Shown: positions 8,072-15,338 of the stretch, piece by piece
Position numbering within the stretch: the first letter of the stretch is position 1
Layout of the letters: each line of letters opens with the position of its first letter
NCBI GenBank assembly: GCA_013812145.1
Contig: JACCTY010000168.1
Span: 1-34,017 of the forward strand
DNA: 34,017 bases
Direction: 5' to 3'
Source: Geodermatophilaceae bacterium
Lineage (GTDB): Bacteria; Actinomycetota; Actinomycetes; Mycobacteriales; Geodermatophilaceae
The notes under the pieces: generated by a model
The model's input: only the letters and a program-made list of their open reading frames with translations
The model's database searches: none
What the model was told of the DNA's origin: nothing
Translations under genes and position numbers: made by a program

Positions 8072-8360
8072 TCAGGACATCCCCGATCAGAGCTGGACCG
8101 CCAGCGTCGGCGGCGACTCATTGTGAGTCGGCTCGGATCAGGCAGCAATCGTCCGTAGGTGCTAGCACCACTGCCTCGAGGTGATCAGTTCGGCGTTGTG
8201 GTCACTGCCCGATGGCCGGCACTTCTCGGTGCACTGCTGCGGCCCAGATCCCAAGCGTTGGGCCGAAACGTGCCACCCGAAGGCGTCCTCGATTGCGCCG
8301 TCGGCCACCTCAGGGACGACCAACCTTGCCCAACCCCGACGAACGCGCGGTCCGGACCAG
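8072..8360. other. Region without an assignable gene
   Basis: Both strands carry only short open stretches. A minus-strand frame (down to 8162) reads 'VADGAIEDAFGWHVSAQRL...' and a plus-strand frame reads 'SLPDGRHFSVHCCGPDPKRW'; neither has a ribosome site, and neither can be tied to a family. The left part is probably further debris of the FG-GAP gene. The right end holds the gluconokinase promoter. Confidence 0.4.
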
Positions 8361-8366
8361 TAGCGT
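8361..8366 (+). promoter_or_regulatory. -10 element for leaderless gluconokinase transcription
   Basis: TAGCGT ends 6 nt before the ATG at 8373. The CGGGG immediately next to the ATG is too close to act as a ribosome-binding site, so a leaderless message is likely. Confidence 0.45.
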
Positions 8367-8372
8367 CCGGGG

Positions 8373-8885
8373 ATGGGTGACGGCTCGCCGGACATAGTGG
8401 TTGTGACGGGGGTTGCGGGCGTCGGCAAGTCCGTGGTGGCCCAAGGCATCGCGCGGGCGACCGGATGGACGTTGGCCGAGGGAGACGGATTTCACCCGCC
8501 GGCCAACGTGGCGAAGATGCGCGCCGGGCGCGCCTTGACCGACGCGGACCGCTGGCCGTGGCTGGCTGCGCTGCGTGACTGGATCGCCGTCCAGGAGCGC
8601 GCCGGATCGAGCTGCGTCGTATCCTGCTCGGCGCTCAAACGGAGCTATCGTGACGTGCTGCGCGACGGCAACCCGTCCGTGCGGTTCTGTGCCCTGCAGG
8701 CCGACGGCGAGGTGCTTCGTGGGCGGCTGGAGAGCCGCCGAGAACACTTCATGCCGGCATCCCTGCTGAACAGCCAGCTGGGCACCCAGGAGCCGCTGGG
8801 CGCGGACGAGCCGGGTGTGCGGGTCGATGCCGCCGGTGAGCCCGCGGTCGTCGTCGTCAGCGCGCTCGATGCACTCGGCCTGTAG
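8373..8885 (+). CDS. gntK: Gluconokinase (GntK/IdnK type)
   Basis: A 170-residue P-loop sugar kinase that phosphorylates D-gluconate to 6-phosphogluconate with ATP, feeding the pentose phosphate pathway. Walker A is GVAGVGKS at residues 13-20. 'LAEGDGFHPPANVAKMRAGRALTDADRWPWLAAL' holds the family's substrate-binding signature, 'SCSALKRSYRDVLR' the second conserved block, and 'RLESRREHFMPASLLNSQLGTQEPL' the lid region. Length matches the short bacterial gluconokinases. It stands alone, with no gluconate permease or GntR regulator beside it. Confidence 0.93.
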   Translation: MGDGSPDIVVVTGVAGVGKSVVAQGIARATGWTLAEGDGFHPPANVAKMRAGRALTDADRWPWLAALRDWIAVQERAGSSCVVSCSALKRSYRDVLRDGNPSVRFCALQADGEVLRGRLESRREHFMPASLLNSQLGTQEPLGADEPGVRVDAAGEPAVVVVSALDALGL

Positions 8886-8890
8886 CTTGG

Positions 8891-8908
8891 CCCGGCACTG
8901 ACGCCGGG
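8891..8908. terminator. Inverted repeat after gluconokinase
   Basis: CCCGGC-ACTGAC-GCCGGG begins 6 bp after the gluconokinase stop: a perfect 6-bp stem with a 6-nt loop and no T run. It could terminate gntK before the sppA promoter. Confidence 0.35.
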
Positions 8909-8924
8909 AGGCGTGGCCGCTGGG

Positions 8925-8930
8925 TAGGTT
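8925..8930 (+). promoter_or_regulatory. -10 element for leaderless sppA transcription
   Basis: TAGGTT ends 7 nt before the ATG at 8938, and no clear ribosome-binding site is present. Confidence 0.4.
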
Positions 8931-8937
8931 CGCAGGC

Positions 8938-10626
8938 ATGACGACCGACCGGCATGGCGCACTGCGGAAGTCGGCCGAACACCGCCACGCGCCGGTCGTT
9001 CTCGAGTTCGACGCGACGATGCCGCCGCCGGACGGGCGGGGTGACCCACTGGATCGCCTGCTCGGACGGGGCAGTCCGTCGTTGACATCGGTGCTGGAGG
9101 GGCTGGAGCGGGCCGGCCGCGACCGCAACGTCGCTGCGCTCATCGTCAAGGTCGGGGGCGCCGGATGGGAGTTGGCCCGCGCCCAGGAGTTCCGTGACGC
9201 GGTGCTGCGTTTCCGCGGCCGAAGCGGTCGGCCGGCGGTGGCCTGGTCGGAGACGTTCGGGGAGTTCGCCGGAGGAAGCATCGGCTACTACCTGGCCACC
9301 GCCTTTGACCAGATCTGGCTGCAGCCCTCGGGTGGCGTCGGTCTCACCGGCGTCGCGGTGGAGGCGACGTTCCTGGCCGGGGCACTGGACAAACTGGGCG
9401 TGCGGCCGGAGATCGCGCAGCGGCACGAGTACAAGAACGCCGCCGACTCGCTGCTGCGCACCGGCTTCACCGACGCGCACCGGGAGGCCGCGGCTCGGCT
9501 GGCCGCGTCCGCCGCTGACCAGATCGTCTCCGGCGTCGCCTCGGCGCGAGGTCTTTCCGTGGACCAGGTGCAGCGCCTCGTGGACCGCGCTCCGCTGGCT
9601 GCTGACATCGCCCTGCAAGAGGGACTCGTGGACCGGCTCGGGTACCGCGATCAGGTGTACGCCGACGTACGACGCCGTACCGGCGACACCGCACGGCTGC
9701 TGTTCCTGACCCGCTATGCCAGGGTGCGAACGTCGCCCGTCGAAAGGCTCCGGCAGCATGGCCGCCCCGTCGTGGCGGTGGTCGAAGGAATCGGGCAGAT
9801 CCATTCGGGCCGTAGCCGGCGCGGGCCGCTGCGCGGACCGTCCATCGGCTCGGACACCCTGTCGGCGGCCCTGCGCGCAGCAGTCGCCAGCGAACCGGCG
9901 GCGGTGGTGCTGCGCGTGAACTCACCCGGCGGGTCCTATGTCGCCTCCGACGTCATCTGGCGGGAGGTTGCCTGCGTGCGTGCAGCGGGCCTGCCGCTCG
10001 TCGCCTCCATGGGCGACGTCGCGGCGTCCGGCGGGTACTTCATAGCCATGGGCGCGGACTCCATCGTGGCCGAGCCGGGAACGTTGACCGGTTCGATCGG
10101 CGTCTTCGGCGGCAAGCCCGTGACCGCGGACCTGCTCGACCGTCTCGGTGTCGGGCACGATGCGGTGACCGAGGGGCGGCACGCCCGGATGTTCTCGACC
10201 CGGCGCGGTTTCACCGCCGAGGAACGCAACCTGCTCGAGGAGTGGCTCGACCGGGTTTACGCCGACTTCACCGCGAAGGTCGCGCAGGGTCGAGGGATGA
10301 GCTCAGAGCAGGTGCACGAGGTGGCCCGGGGTCGGGTCTGGACCGGAGCGGACGCCCAGCGGCGGGGGCTGATCGACGAGCTCGGCGGGTTGCGCCGCGC
10401 GGTGGATGTCGCTGCGGACCGGGCCGGTGTCGACGCCGAACGGGTGCGGATCCGGCGGTTCCCGGAGGTCCGCCCGTTGAGCCGGCTGCGGCCGGCCCGC
10501 TCCAGCGAGGATCCGGCAGCCGCGGCCGGGTTGGCGGACTGGGGATCGCTGTCGTCGATCGCCGACGTGCTCGGGTTGCCGCCGGATGGGCCGCTGGTTC
10601 TCCCCTACGCGTTGCGGCTGCGCTGA
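8938..10626 (+). CDS. sppA: Signal peptide peptidase SppA, long (67K) form
   Basis: A 562-residue serine/lysine-dyad peptidase of family S49 with two tandem domains. The long form uses a lysine from the first domain and a serine from the second: K166 in 'HEYKNAADSLLRTGF' and S364 in 'GDVAASGGYFIAMGAD', separated by 198 residues, close to the E. coli spacing. 'VLRVNSPGGSYVASDVI' is the conserved oxyanion region, and 'GTLTGSIGVFGGKP' follows as expected. SppA cleaves leftover signal peptides. No N-terminal membrane helix is visible, unlike E. coli SppA, so this one may be soluble or peripherally attached. Its stop overlaps the ATG of the next gene (TGATG). Confidence 0.93.
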   Translation: MTTDRHGALRKSAEHRHAPVVLEFDATMPPPDGRGDPLDRLLGRGSPSLTSVLEGLERAGRDRNVAALIVKVGGAGWELARAQEFRDAVLRFRGRSGRPAVAWSETFGEFAGGSIGYYLATAFDQIWLQPSGGVGLTGVAVEATFLAGALDKLGVRPEIAQRHEYKNAADSLLRTGFTDAHREAAARLAASAADQIVSGVASARGLSVDQVQRLVDRAPLAADIALQEGLVDRLGYRDQVYADVRRRTGDTARLLFLTRYARVRTSPVERLRQHGRPVVAVVEGIGQIHSGRSRRGPLRGPSIGSDTLSAALRAAVASEPAAVVLRVNSPGGSYVASDVIWREVACVRAAGLPLVASMGDVAASGGYFIAMGADSIVAEPGTLTGSIGVFGGKPVTADLLDRLGVGHDAVTEGRHARMFSTRRGFTAEERNLLEEWLDRVYADFTAKVAQGRGMSSEQVHEVARGRVWTGADAQRRGLIDELGGLRRAVDVAADRAGVDAERVRIRRFPEVRPLSRLRPARSSEDPAAAAGLADWGSLSSIADVLGLPPDGPLVLPYALRLR

Positions 10627-12602
10627 TGGACGTGTTGTGGCGCCCGTCCGCGCAGGTCGTCGACGCGGCCAACATCACCGCGTACCGGCGTTGGCTCGGT
10701 GGTCGGGGCGTGCGGCCGGGTCCGGAGTACGACGACCTGTGGCGCTGGTCCGTGGACAACCTTGAGGAGTTCTGGACCTCGATCTGGGAGTACTACCAGA
10801 TCGAGGCGTCGACGCCGTACGACGCCGTGTTGCCTCACCGAGCGATGCCGGGCGCGGTGTGGTTCCCGGGTGCCAGGCTCAACTATGCCGAGCACGCGCT
10901 GCGCTACGACGGCGGCGACATGCCCGCGCTTCTCGCGGTGAAGGAGGACGGCGCGCGGGAGGTGAGCTGGACTCAACTGCGCGCCGAGGTCGCCTCGGTC
11001 GCTGCCCGCTTCCGGTTGTGGGGCGTGGGCGCCGGTGACCGGGTCGTCGGCTACCTGCCGAACGTGCCGGCGGCGGTCGTGGCGTTTCTGGCGTGCGCGA
11101 GCATCGGCGCGGTCTGGTCGTCCTGCGGGCCGGACTTCGGCACCCGCAGTGTCATCGACCGGTTCGGTCAGATCGAGCCGGTCGTCCTCATCGCGACCGA
11201 CGGGTACCGCTACGGCGGCAGGGTCTTCGATCGGCTGGCCACCGTCGCCGAGATCCGTTGCAAGCTGCCTTCGGTGCGGCATGCGGTGCTTGTGTCCACA
11301 GTGGACAGTGGTGCTGCGGCCGGCTTCACACCGTGGGGGGAGCTGACCGCGGACTCGACGGCTGAGTGCGACTTTGCGCAGCTTCCGTTCGACCATCCGC
11401 TGTGGGTGCTCTACTCCTCCGGTACGACGGGGCTGCCCAAGCCGATCGTGCACGGGCACGGCGGCATCCTGCTCGAACACCACAAGTCGTTGGGACTGCA
11501 CTTCGATCTGAGGCCGGCTGACCGCTTCTACTGGTACACCTCGACGAGCTGGATCATGTGGAACATCCTGGTCGCCGGTCTGCTGCACGGGGCCACGATC
11601 GTGCTGTACGACGGCAGTCCGGCGTACCCCTCCCAGGACGCGCAATGGTCGCTCGCCGCCGAACACGGGGTGACGTTCCTGGGGACGGGAGCGGCGTACG
11701 TCGCCGGTTGCGCCCGTGCCGGGCTGCGCCCCTGCGACCAGTTGGACCTGTCGGCGGTCCGGGGGATCGGTGTGACCGGCTCGCCGTTGCCGGCCGACGC
11801 GTTCCGCTGGGTGTACGACGCCGTTGCACCGGACGTGTGGCTCACGTCGGTCAGTGGCGGCACCGACGTGGCGACCGGCTTCATCAAGGGCGCTCCGGTG
11901 CTCCCGGTGCACGTCGGCGAGTTGCAGTGCCGTGGGCTGGGGGTTGCCATGGCGGCCTGGGACGACGGCGGCTCGCCCGTGGTCGACGATGTGGGCGAGT
12001 TGGTCGTCACCCAGCCCATGCCGTCGATGCCGCTGTACTTCTGGGGCGACCCGGACGGTTCGCGGTATCGCGAGAGTTACTTCGAGATGTTCCCGGGAGT
12101 CTGGCGGCACGGCGACTTCGTCACGATCACCGCGCGCGGCACGGTGGTTGTGCACGGCCGGTCGGACTCGACGATCAACCGGCAGGGCGTTCGGATGGGC
12201 AGCGCCGACATCTACGACGCCGTGGAGCGGTTGCCCGAGGTGGCCGAGTCGCTTGTTATCGGAGCAGAACTCCCCGACGGGGGCTACTACCTGCCGCTGT
12301 ACGTCGTACTGGCCCCTGGTGCGGTGCTGGACGGCGACCTGCGGGCCCGGATCAACTACACGATCCGTAGCGAGGTCAGTCCGCGACATGTGCCCGACGA
12401 GATCATCGAGGCGCCGGGCGTCCCGCACACCTTGACCGGTAAGCGGATCGAGGTGCCGATCAAGCGGCTGCTGCAGGGCCATCCGGTTGAGGGGGCGGTG
12501 AATCTCGGTGCCCTCGACCGGCCGGAGCTGATCGACTTCTACGTCGACCAGGCCCGGCTGCTCGCGCAGTCCAGGGCGTCAGTGGATTCCAGTCGCGGGT
12601 GA
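10626..12602 (+). CDS. Acetoacetyl-CoA synthetase (acetoacetate-CoA ligase)
   Basis: A 658-residue ANL-superfamily adenylate-forming enzyme that converts acetoacetate, ATP and CoA to acetoacetyl-CoA. Evidence includes an N-terminal 'YRRWL...DNLEEFWTSIWEYY' block, the 'PGARLNYAEHAL' motif, the phosphate-binding loop 'LYSSGTTGLPKPIVHGHGG', the 'WIMWN' and 'SVSGGTDVATGF' motifs that distinguish acetoacetyl-CoA from acetyl-CoA synthetases, and 'RHGDFVTITARGTVVVHGRSDSTINRQGVRMGSADIY' plus the catalytic lysine of 'TLTGKRIEVPIKRLL'. Length is normal. ATG at 10626 overlaps the SppA stop; the frame is open 128 codons further upstream, but only antisense to sppA. The lower leucine pathway encoded from 15339 produces acetoacetate, so metabolic cooperation is plausible. 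Confidence 0.95.
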   Translation: MDVLWRPSAQVVDAANITAYRRWLGGRGVRPGPEYDDLWRWSVDNLEEFWTSIWEYYQIEASTPYDAVLPHRAMPGAVWFPGARLNYAEHALRYDGGDMPALLAVKEDGAREVSWTQLRAEVASVAARFRLWGVGAGDRVVGYLPNVPAAVVAFLACASIGAVWSSCGPDFGTRSVIDRFGQIEPVVLIATDGYRYGGRVFDRLATVAEIRCKLPSVRHAVLVSTVDSGAAAGFTPWGELTADSTAECDFAQLPFDHPLWVLYSSGTTGLPKPIVHGHGGILLEHHKSLGLHFDLRPADRFYWYTSTSWIMWNILVAGLLHGATIVLYDGSPAYPSQDAQWSLAAEHGVTFLGTGAAYVAGCARAGLRPCDQLDLSAVRGIGVTGSPLPADAFRWVYDAVAPDVWLTSVSGGTDVATGFIKGAPVLPVHVGELQCRGLGVAMAAWDDGGSPVVDDVGELVVTQPMPSMPLYFWGDPDGSRYRESYFEMFPGVWRHGDFVTITARGTVVVHGRSDSTINRQGVRMGSADIYDAVERLPEVAESLVIGAELPDGGYYLPLYVVLAPGAVLDGDLRARINYTIRSEVSPRHVPDEIIEAPGVPHTLTGKRIEVPIKRLLQGHPVEGAVNLGALDRPELIDFYVDQARLLAQSRASVDSSRG

Positions 12603-12657
12603 CGCGGACATGTGGGTCAAAACCGTCGGAGCCCCGACACAGGGTCTCACCGGAGCT

Positions 12658-12674
12658 GACCGGCCCGGCCGGTC
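12658..12674. repeat. Inverted repeat between the acetoacetyl-CoA synthetase and DinB genes
   Basis: GACCGGC-CCG-GCCGGTC is a perfect 7-bp stem 55 bp after the synthetase stop and 21 bp before the DinB start. It could be a terminator or a 5'-UTR hairpin. Confidence 0.35.
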
Positions 12675-12695
12675 CCGAGAAGAACGGAGCAGCAC

Positions 12696-13271
12696 ATGAC
12701 CGGAACGCCGTCGAACGCAGACGTCCCTGCCGAGCGCGCCGACCTGCTCACCGCTCTGGCCCGCCATCGCGGCTTCCTGACGCAGACCATCCAGGGTCTG
12801 ACAGCCGAGCAGGCAGCGAGCACTCCGACGGCGAGCGAGCTGTGCCTGGGTGGCCTGATCAAGCATGTCGGCGTAACCGAACGTCGCTGGATCGACTTCG
12901 CGGTGCGCGGCCCGGAGGCATTCGGGCCGGAGATCGACTGGTCTCAAATCGACTGGGCCAACCTGGCGGCCGATCCGGTTGTCTCGGAGGTGTTCGCCGA
13001 GCGGGCGGCCGATTTCCAGCTGCTGCCGGGCGAGACCGTGGACGGGGTGCTGGCCGACTATGCGGCGGTGGCCGCGGACACAGAGCGAATCGTTGGCGAC
13101 CTGCCCGACCTGAACGCGGCGCACCCGTTGCCGGCTGCGCCGTGGTTCGAGCCCGGAGCGACATGGTCGGTGAGGCGGGTGCTGCTGCACGTGATCGCTG
13201 AAACCTCGCAGCACGCCGGACACGCGGACATCCTGCGGGAGACGATCGACGGGGCGAAGACGATGGGTTGA
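12696..13271 (+). CDS. DinB family protein (DUF664 type)
   Basis: A 191-residue four-helix-bundle protein. 'LCLGGLIKHVGVTERRWIDF' contributes H57 and the C-terminal 'HVIAETSQHAGHADILRE' contributes H173 and H176, the three-histidine metal site of the DinB/DUF664 superfamily. In actinobacteria members of this fold include mycothiol-dependent isomerases and S-transferases; the substrate of this one is unknown. ATG at 12696 is supported by an AACGGAG ribosome site. The gene stands alone on the plus strand and converges on a run of minus-strand genes. Confidence 0.88.
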   Translation: MTGTPSNADVPAERADLLTALARHRGFLTQTIQGLTAEQAASTPTASELCLGGLIKHVGVTERRWIDFAVRGPEAFGPEIDWSQIDWANLAADPVVSEVFAERAADFQLLPGETVDGVLADYAAVAADTERIVGDLPDLNAAHPLPAAPWFEPGATWSVRRVLLHVIAETSQHAGHADILRETIDGAKTMG

Positions 13272-13302
13272 GCTGCCCTCGTCCGCGCTGAGTTGATCAA
13301 AC

Positions 13303-13446
13303 TTATGCATGGGGCAGGCGCGGCAGGTTGGTGGCTAGCCGTTGCGCCGCTCCGGCTCGCCCAGCTCCCCGGTCGCGCAGCTCCCGCCAGGTCACGACAT
13401 CGCCGGCCAGCCGTCGGTCGATGCTGTCGGCGGTGACGGCTCGCAT
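13303..13446 (-). CDS. Possible small protein or C-terminal remnant (47 aa)
   Basis: ATG at 13446 begins 'MRAVTADSIDRRLAGDVV' and the frame runs through 'TWRELRDRGAGRAGAAQRLA' to TAA. The sequence has good amphipathic helix character and normal high-GC third positions. The frame is also open upstream of the ATG ('TAREDFGRP'), so it may be the tail of a longer broken gene rather than a complete small protein. I do not recognise a family. It lies 40 bp downstream of the conserved hypothetical gene on the same strand. Confidence 0.35.
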   Translation of the reverse strand: MRAVTADSIDRRLAGDVVTWRELRDRGAGRAGAAQRLATNLPRLPHA

Positions 13447-13486
13447 CGGGCGGCCGAAATCTTCGCGGGCAGTCCGCCGAGGTCCA

Positions 13487-13846
13487 TCAGGTGCTCGTGA
13501 GCCGTTGGGCGTGTTCCACTTCCTCCGCCCTGACAGTGCTCGACTGGCTGCTGCGCAGGCGCCACCAGGTCGCGGCTCCGCTCGGATGGTCCAGCTGGCC
13601 CAGCTCTAGCGCGCGGTCGATGAGCTCCCGCACCTCGTTCTCTCGCTCCGGTTCGGCGGCAAACAACGTGCGCACCCGTACGCCGTCGTCGACCCGCTCC
13701 GCACTGGTGTGGTGGGGCGCCAGTGGGCATGGCGGCTCATGCTTCCAGTGCCCGCAAAGCTCCATGGTGATCACCGCCCCCGGAGCCCGCAGGTCGCCGT
13801 CGGTTTCCATGGCCAGGATCGCTTCGTGGGCGAAGGTTTCGCGCAT
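13487..13846 (-). CDS. Conserved actinobacterial hypothetical protein
   Basis: A 119-residue soluble protein starting 'MRETFAHEAILAMETDGD'. The central block 'VITMELCGHWKHEPPCPLAPHHT' has a C-G-H-W-x-H-x-x-x-C-x-x-x-P-H-H pattern that could bind a metal, followed by 'VRVRTLFAAEPERENEVRELIDRAL' and a tail with a tryptophan pair. I recall this Cys/His block as conserved in an actinobacterial family of unknown function. A GTG nine codons earlier (13873) is the alternative start; ATG at 13846 gives the more typical N-terminus, but neither has a strong ribosome site. It lies downstream of the APH-like gene on the same strand. Confidence 0.65.
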   Translation of the reverse strand: MRETFAHEAILAMETDGDLRAPGAVITMELCGHWKHEPPCPLAPHHTSAERVDDGVRVRTLFAAEPERENEVRELIDRALELGQLDHPSGAATWWRLRSSQSSTVRAEEVEHAQRLTST

Positions 13847-13898
13847 CAGCCCAGTCTGTCGGCGATCCGGCACATCGTCATCCGACGGGTTTGCGTAG

Positions 13899-14618
13899 TC
13901 AGAAGAACTCGTCCAGCAATTCGTAGAACGCGAGCTTGTCCGCGGCGTCGTTTGCTCCGCATCGGGCGAGATACCGCTCCGCCCGAGCCGGGCCGTACTG
14001 AGGGTTGAGGTGAGCGCTTCGTAGGCTGCGGTTCATCAGGGCGAGATCCATGCAACGGCCCGCCCGGCCGGCCCGAGCGGCGTCCACGATGCCGACAACC
14101 TCGATGGTCTGCGGATCTAGGAGGATGTTGGGCAGACACCAGTCGCCGTGCGTGACCACGACGTCCTCCGCGGCTTGGGCTGCGGGCAGCAACCACTCGA
14201 GTTCCCGCACCAGACGCGGGGCATCCCAACCTTGCCGCTCCGGGTCAAGGTTGGCCAGATCGACCCGCCCCTCCTCCGCAGCCGCCCGCGCCTCGGGCAC
14301 TGTCACTGACAGCGTGCGGTCGAAAGGACAGCTTTCCGCGGGAAGAACATGCAGGGCTCGGGTGACCTCGGCGAGGGCGTCCACAACTCGGTCGAGGTCG
14401 CCCGCTGGCCATGGATCGGCCGCACCACGCCCCTGAACCTCGCGGGTGAGGAGCCAGTCGGCCCCCACGTCGAGAACCTCGGCCGCGGGCAGTCCCTGCA
14501 GCCGCAGCCAGGACAACGCCCGCGCCTCGACGTCTGCATCCTGCGTGAATTTGCGATAGACACCTGGGCGTCGCTGCACGCGCGCACCCGACATTCCCAG
14601 CGTCACCGGCTCCCACAC
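13899..14618 (-). CDS. APH(3')-like aminoglycoside phosphotransferase family protein
   Basis: A 239-residue kinase-fold protein of the aminoglycoside phosphotransferase family. The catalytic loop is HGDWCLPN at residues 157-164 (D159, N164), and the metal-binding aspartate is D179 in 'GIVDAARAGRAGRCMDLAL'. The C-terminal 'KLAFYELLDEFF' is the usual end of APH(3') enzymes. The N-lobe begins 'WEPVTLGMSGARVQRR', a shortened nucleotide-binding loop, and the protein is about 25 residues shorter than APH(3')-II. Chromosomal actinobacterial copies often have no shown resistance role, so antibiotic phosphorylation is not established here. The start is GTG at 14618; ribosome-binding evidence is weak (AGG at -11). 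Confidence 0.85.
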   Translation of the reverse strand: MWEPVTLGMSGARVQRRPGVYRKFTQDADVEARALSWLRLQGLPAAEVLDVGADWLLTREVQGRGAADPWPAGDLDRVVDALAEVTRALHVLPAESCPFDRTLSVTVPEARAAAEEGRVDLANLDPERQGWDAPRLVRELEWLLPAAQAAEDVVVTHGDWCLPNILLDPQTIEVVGIVDAARAGRAGRCMDLALMNRSLRSAHLNPQYGPARAERYLARCGANDAADKLAFYELLDEFF

Positions 14619-14676
14619 CTGTGTCAGCCTGGCCTACCGGCCATACCTGCGCGCTTGCCTTGGGCAGAAACCGGTG

Positions 14677-15258
14677 TCAGGCGAGGATCGCGGCAACGGC
14701 CATCCGGTGCAGCAGCGCGGCCATCTCCTGGCGCGGCAGCGCCTGTGCGCTGTGCGGCGTCGAGTTGAGCAGCCCGAAGACCGCATGTGCGGCCGCCCGG
14801 GCGGCCGGCTCGGTCCGCGTCGGGTCCAGCCGGCGCAACACTCCCACCCACACCTCGACGTACCGGCGCTGCAGTCTGCGCACCCGACGCCGGTCCGGCT
14901 CGGCAACGCTGGCGAGGTCTCTGTCCTGTACGACGATCAGCGACGGGTTGGCGAGGGCGAACTCGATGTGCCATCCGATCAGAGCCTCCAGAGCCAACCG
15001 CGGGCTCGGCGCCGCGCTGACCCGGGCGGTGCCCTCCGCCAGCAGCCGTTCGCTGATCCGGAGGAGCATCTCGGCCAGCATCGAGTCCTTGCTGGGGAAG
15101 TGCCGGTAGATGCCGGGACCGGAGATCCCCACGGACGCGCCGATGTCGTCGACGCCGACGCGGTGGAAGCCGCGTTCGGCGAACAGCTTCGCGGCTTCGT
15201 CGATGATCTCCTCGCGACGGCTGCCCGGCGCCCGACGCACACCGGAAGCTGTTGTCAT
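14677..15258 (-). CDS. TetR-family repressor, probable regulator of the leucine catabolism operon
   Basis: A 193-residue TetR regulator. The N-terminal helix-turn-helix is seen in 'EEIIDEAAKLFAERGFHRVGVDDIG' and 'VGISGPGIYRHFPSKDSML' (about residues 16-60). The C-terminal ligand domain contains 'LIVVQDRDLASV' and ends 'MAALLHRMAVAAILA'. It is divergent from accD1 with an 80-bp gap carrying two copies of a palindromic site, the normal layout for self-regulating TetR proteins. Known counterparts in the same position are BkaR (Rv2506) of M. tuberculosis and the TetR gene beside the SCO2776-2779 cluster of Streptomyces. A CoA thioester of the pathway is the likely inducer (inference). ATG at 15258 has TAGCAT 7 nt upstream. 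Confidence 0.9.
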   Translation of the reverse strand: MTTASGVRRAPGSRREEIIDEAAKLFAERGFHRVGVDDIGASVGISGPGIYRHFPSKDSMLAEMLLRISERLLAEGTARVSAAPSPRLALEALIGWHIEFALANPSLIVVQDRDLASVAEPDRRRVRRLQRRYVEVWVGVLRRLDPTRTEPAARAAAHAVFGLLNSTPHSAQALPRQEMAALLHRMAVAAILA

Positions 15259-15265
15259 GCGCAGG

Positions 15266-15271
15266 ATGCTA
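15266..15271 (-). promoter_or_regulatory. -10 element of the TetR gene promoter (leaderless)
   Basis: On the minus strand TAGCAT lies 7 nt before the ATG of the TetR gene. The region where its -35 should sit overlaps the first operator copy (15281-15296), which fits autorepression. Confidence 0.5.
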
Positions 15272-15280
15272 GCCGATCGA

Positions 15281-15324
15281 GTTAACGGCTGCTAACCTCA
15301 CAGCCGAGGTTAACGGCTACTAAC
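15281..15324. promoter_or_regulatory. Double operator between the TetR gene and accD1
   Basis: Two near-identical 16-mers, GTTAACGGCTGCTAAC (15281-15296) and GTTAACGGCTACTAAC (15309-15324), are direct repeats 28 bp apart, and each is itself an imperfect palindrome with GTTA...TAAC ends. They differ at one base. The second copy ends 14 bp before the accD1 ATG, just ahead of its GGGAGGA ribosome site, where bound repressor would block the operon promoter. The inner halves also form TAACCTC...GAGGTTA. Confidence 0.85.
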
Positions 15325-15338
15325 TGCGGGAGGATCCG

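Noticed and set aside
8162-8449. Minus-strand ORF of 95 codons
   Set aside because: Its first part is antisense to gluconokinase, no ribosome site is seen, and no family is recognisable; it is kept only as an unassigned region.
10242-10625. 128-codon upstream extension of the acetoacetyl-CoA synthetase frame
   Set aside because: It lies wholly inside sppA in another frame, has R/G-rich shadow composition, and the family N-terminus begins at 10626.
15266-15338. Hairpin TAACCTC/GAGGTTA as an RNA regulatory element
   Set aside because: It is explained better as the inner halves of the two TetR operators.
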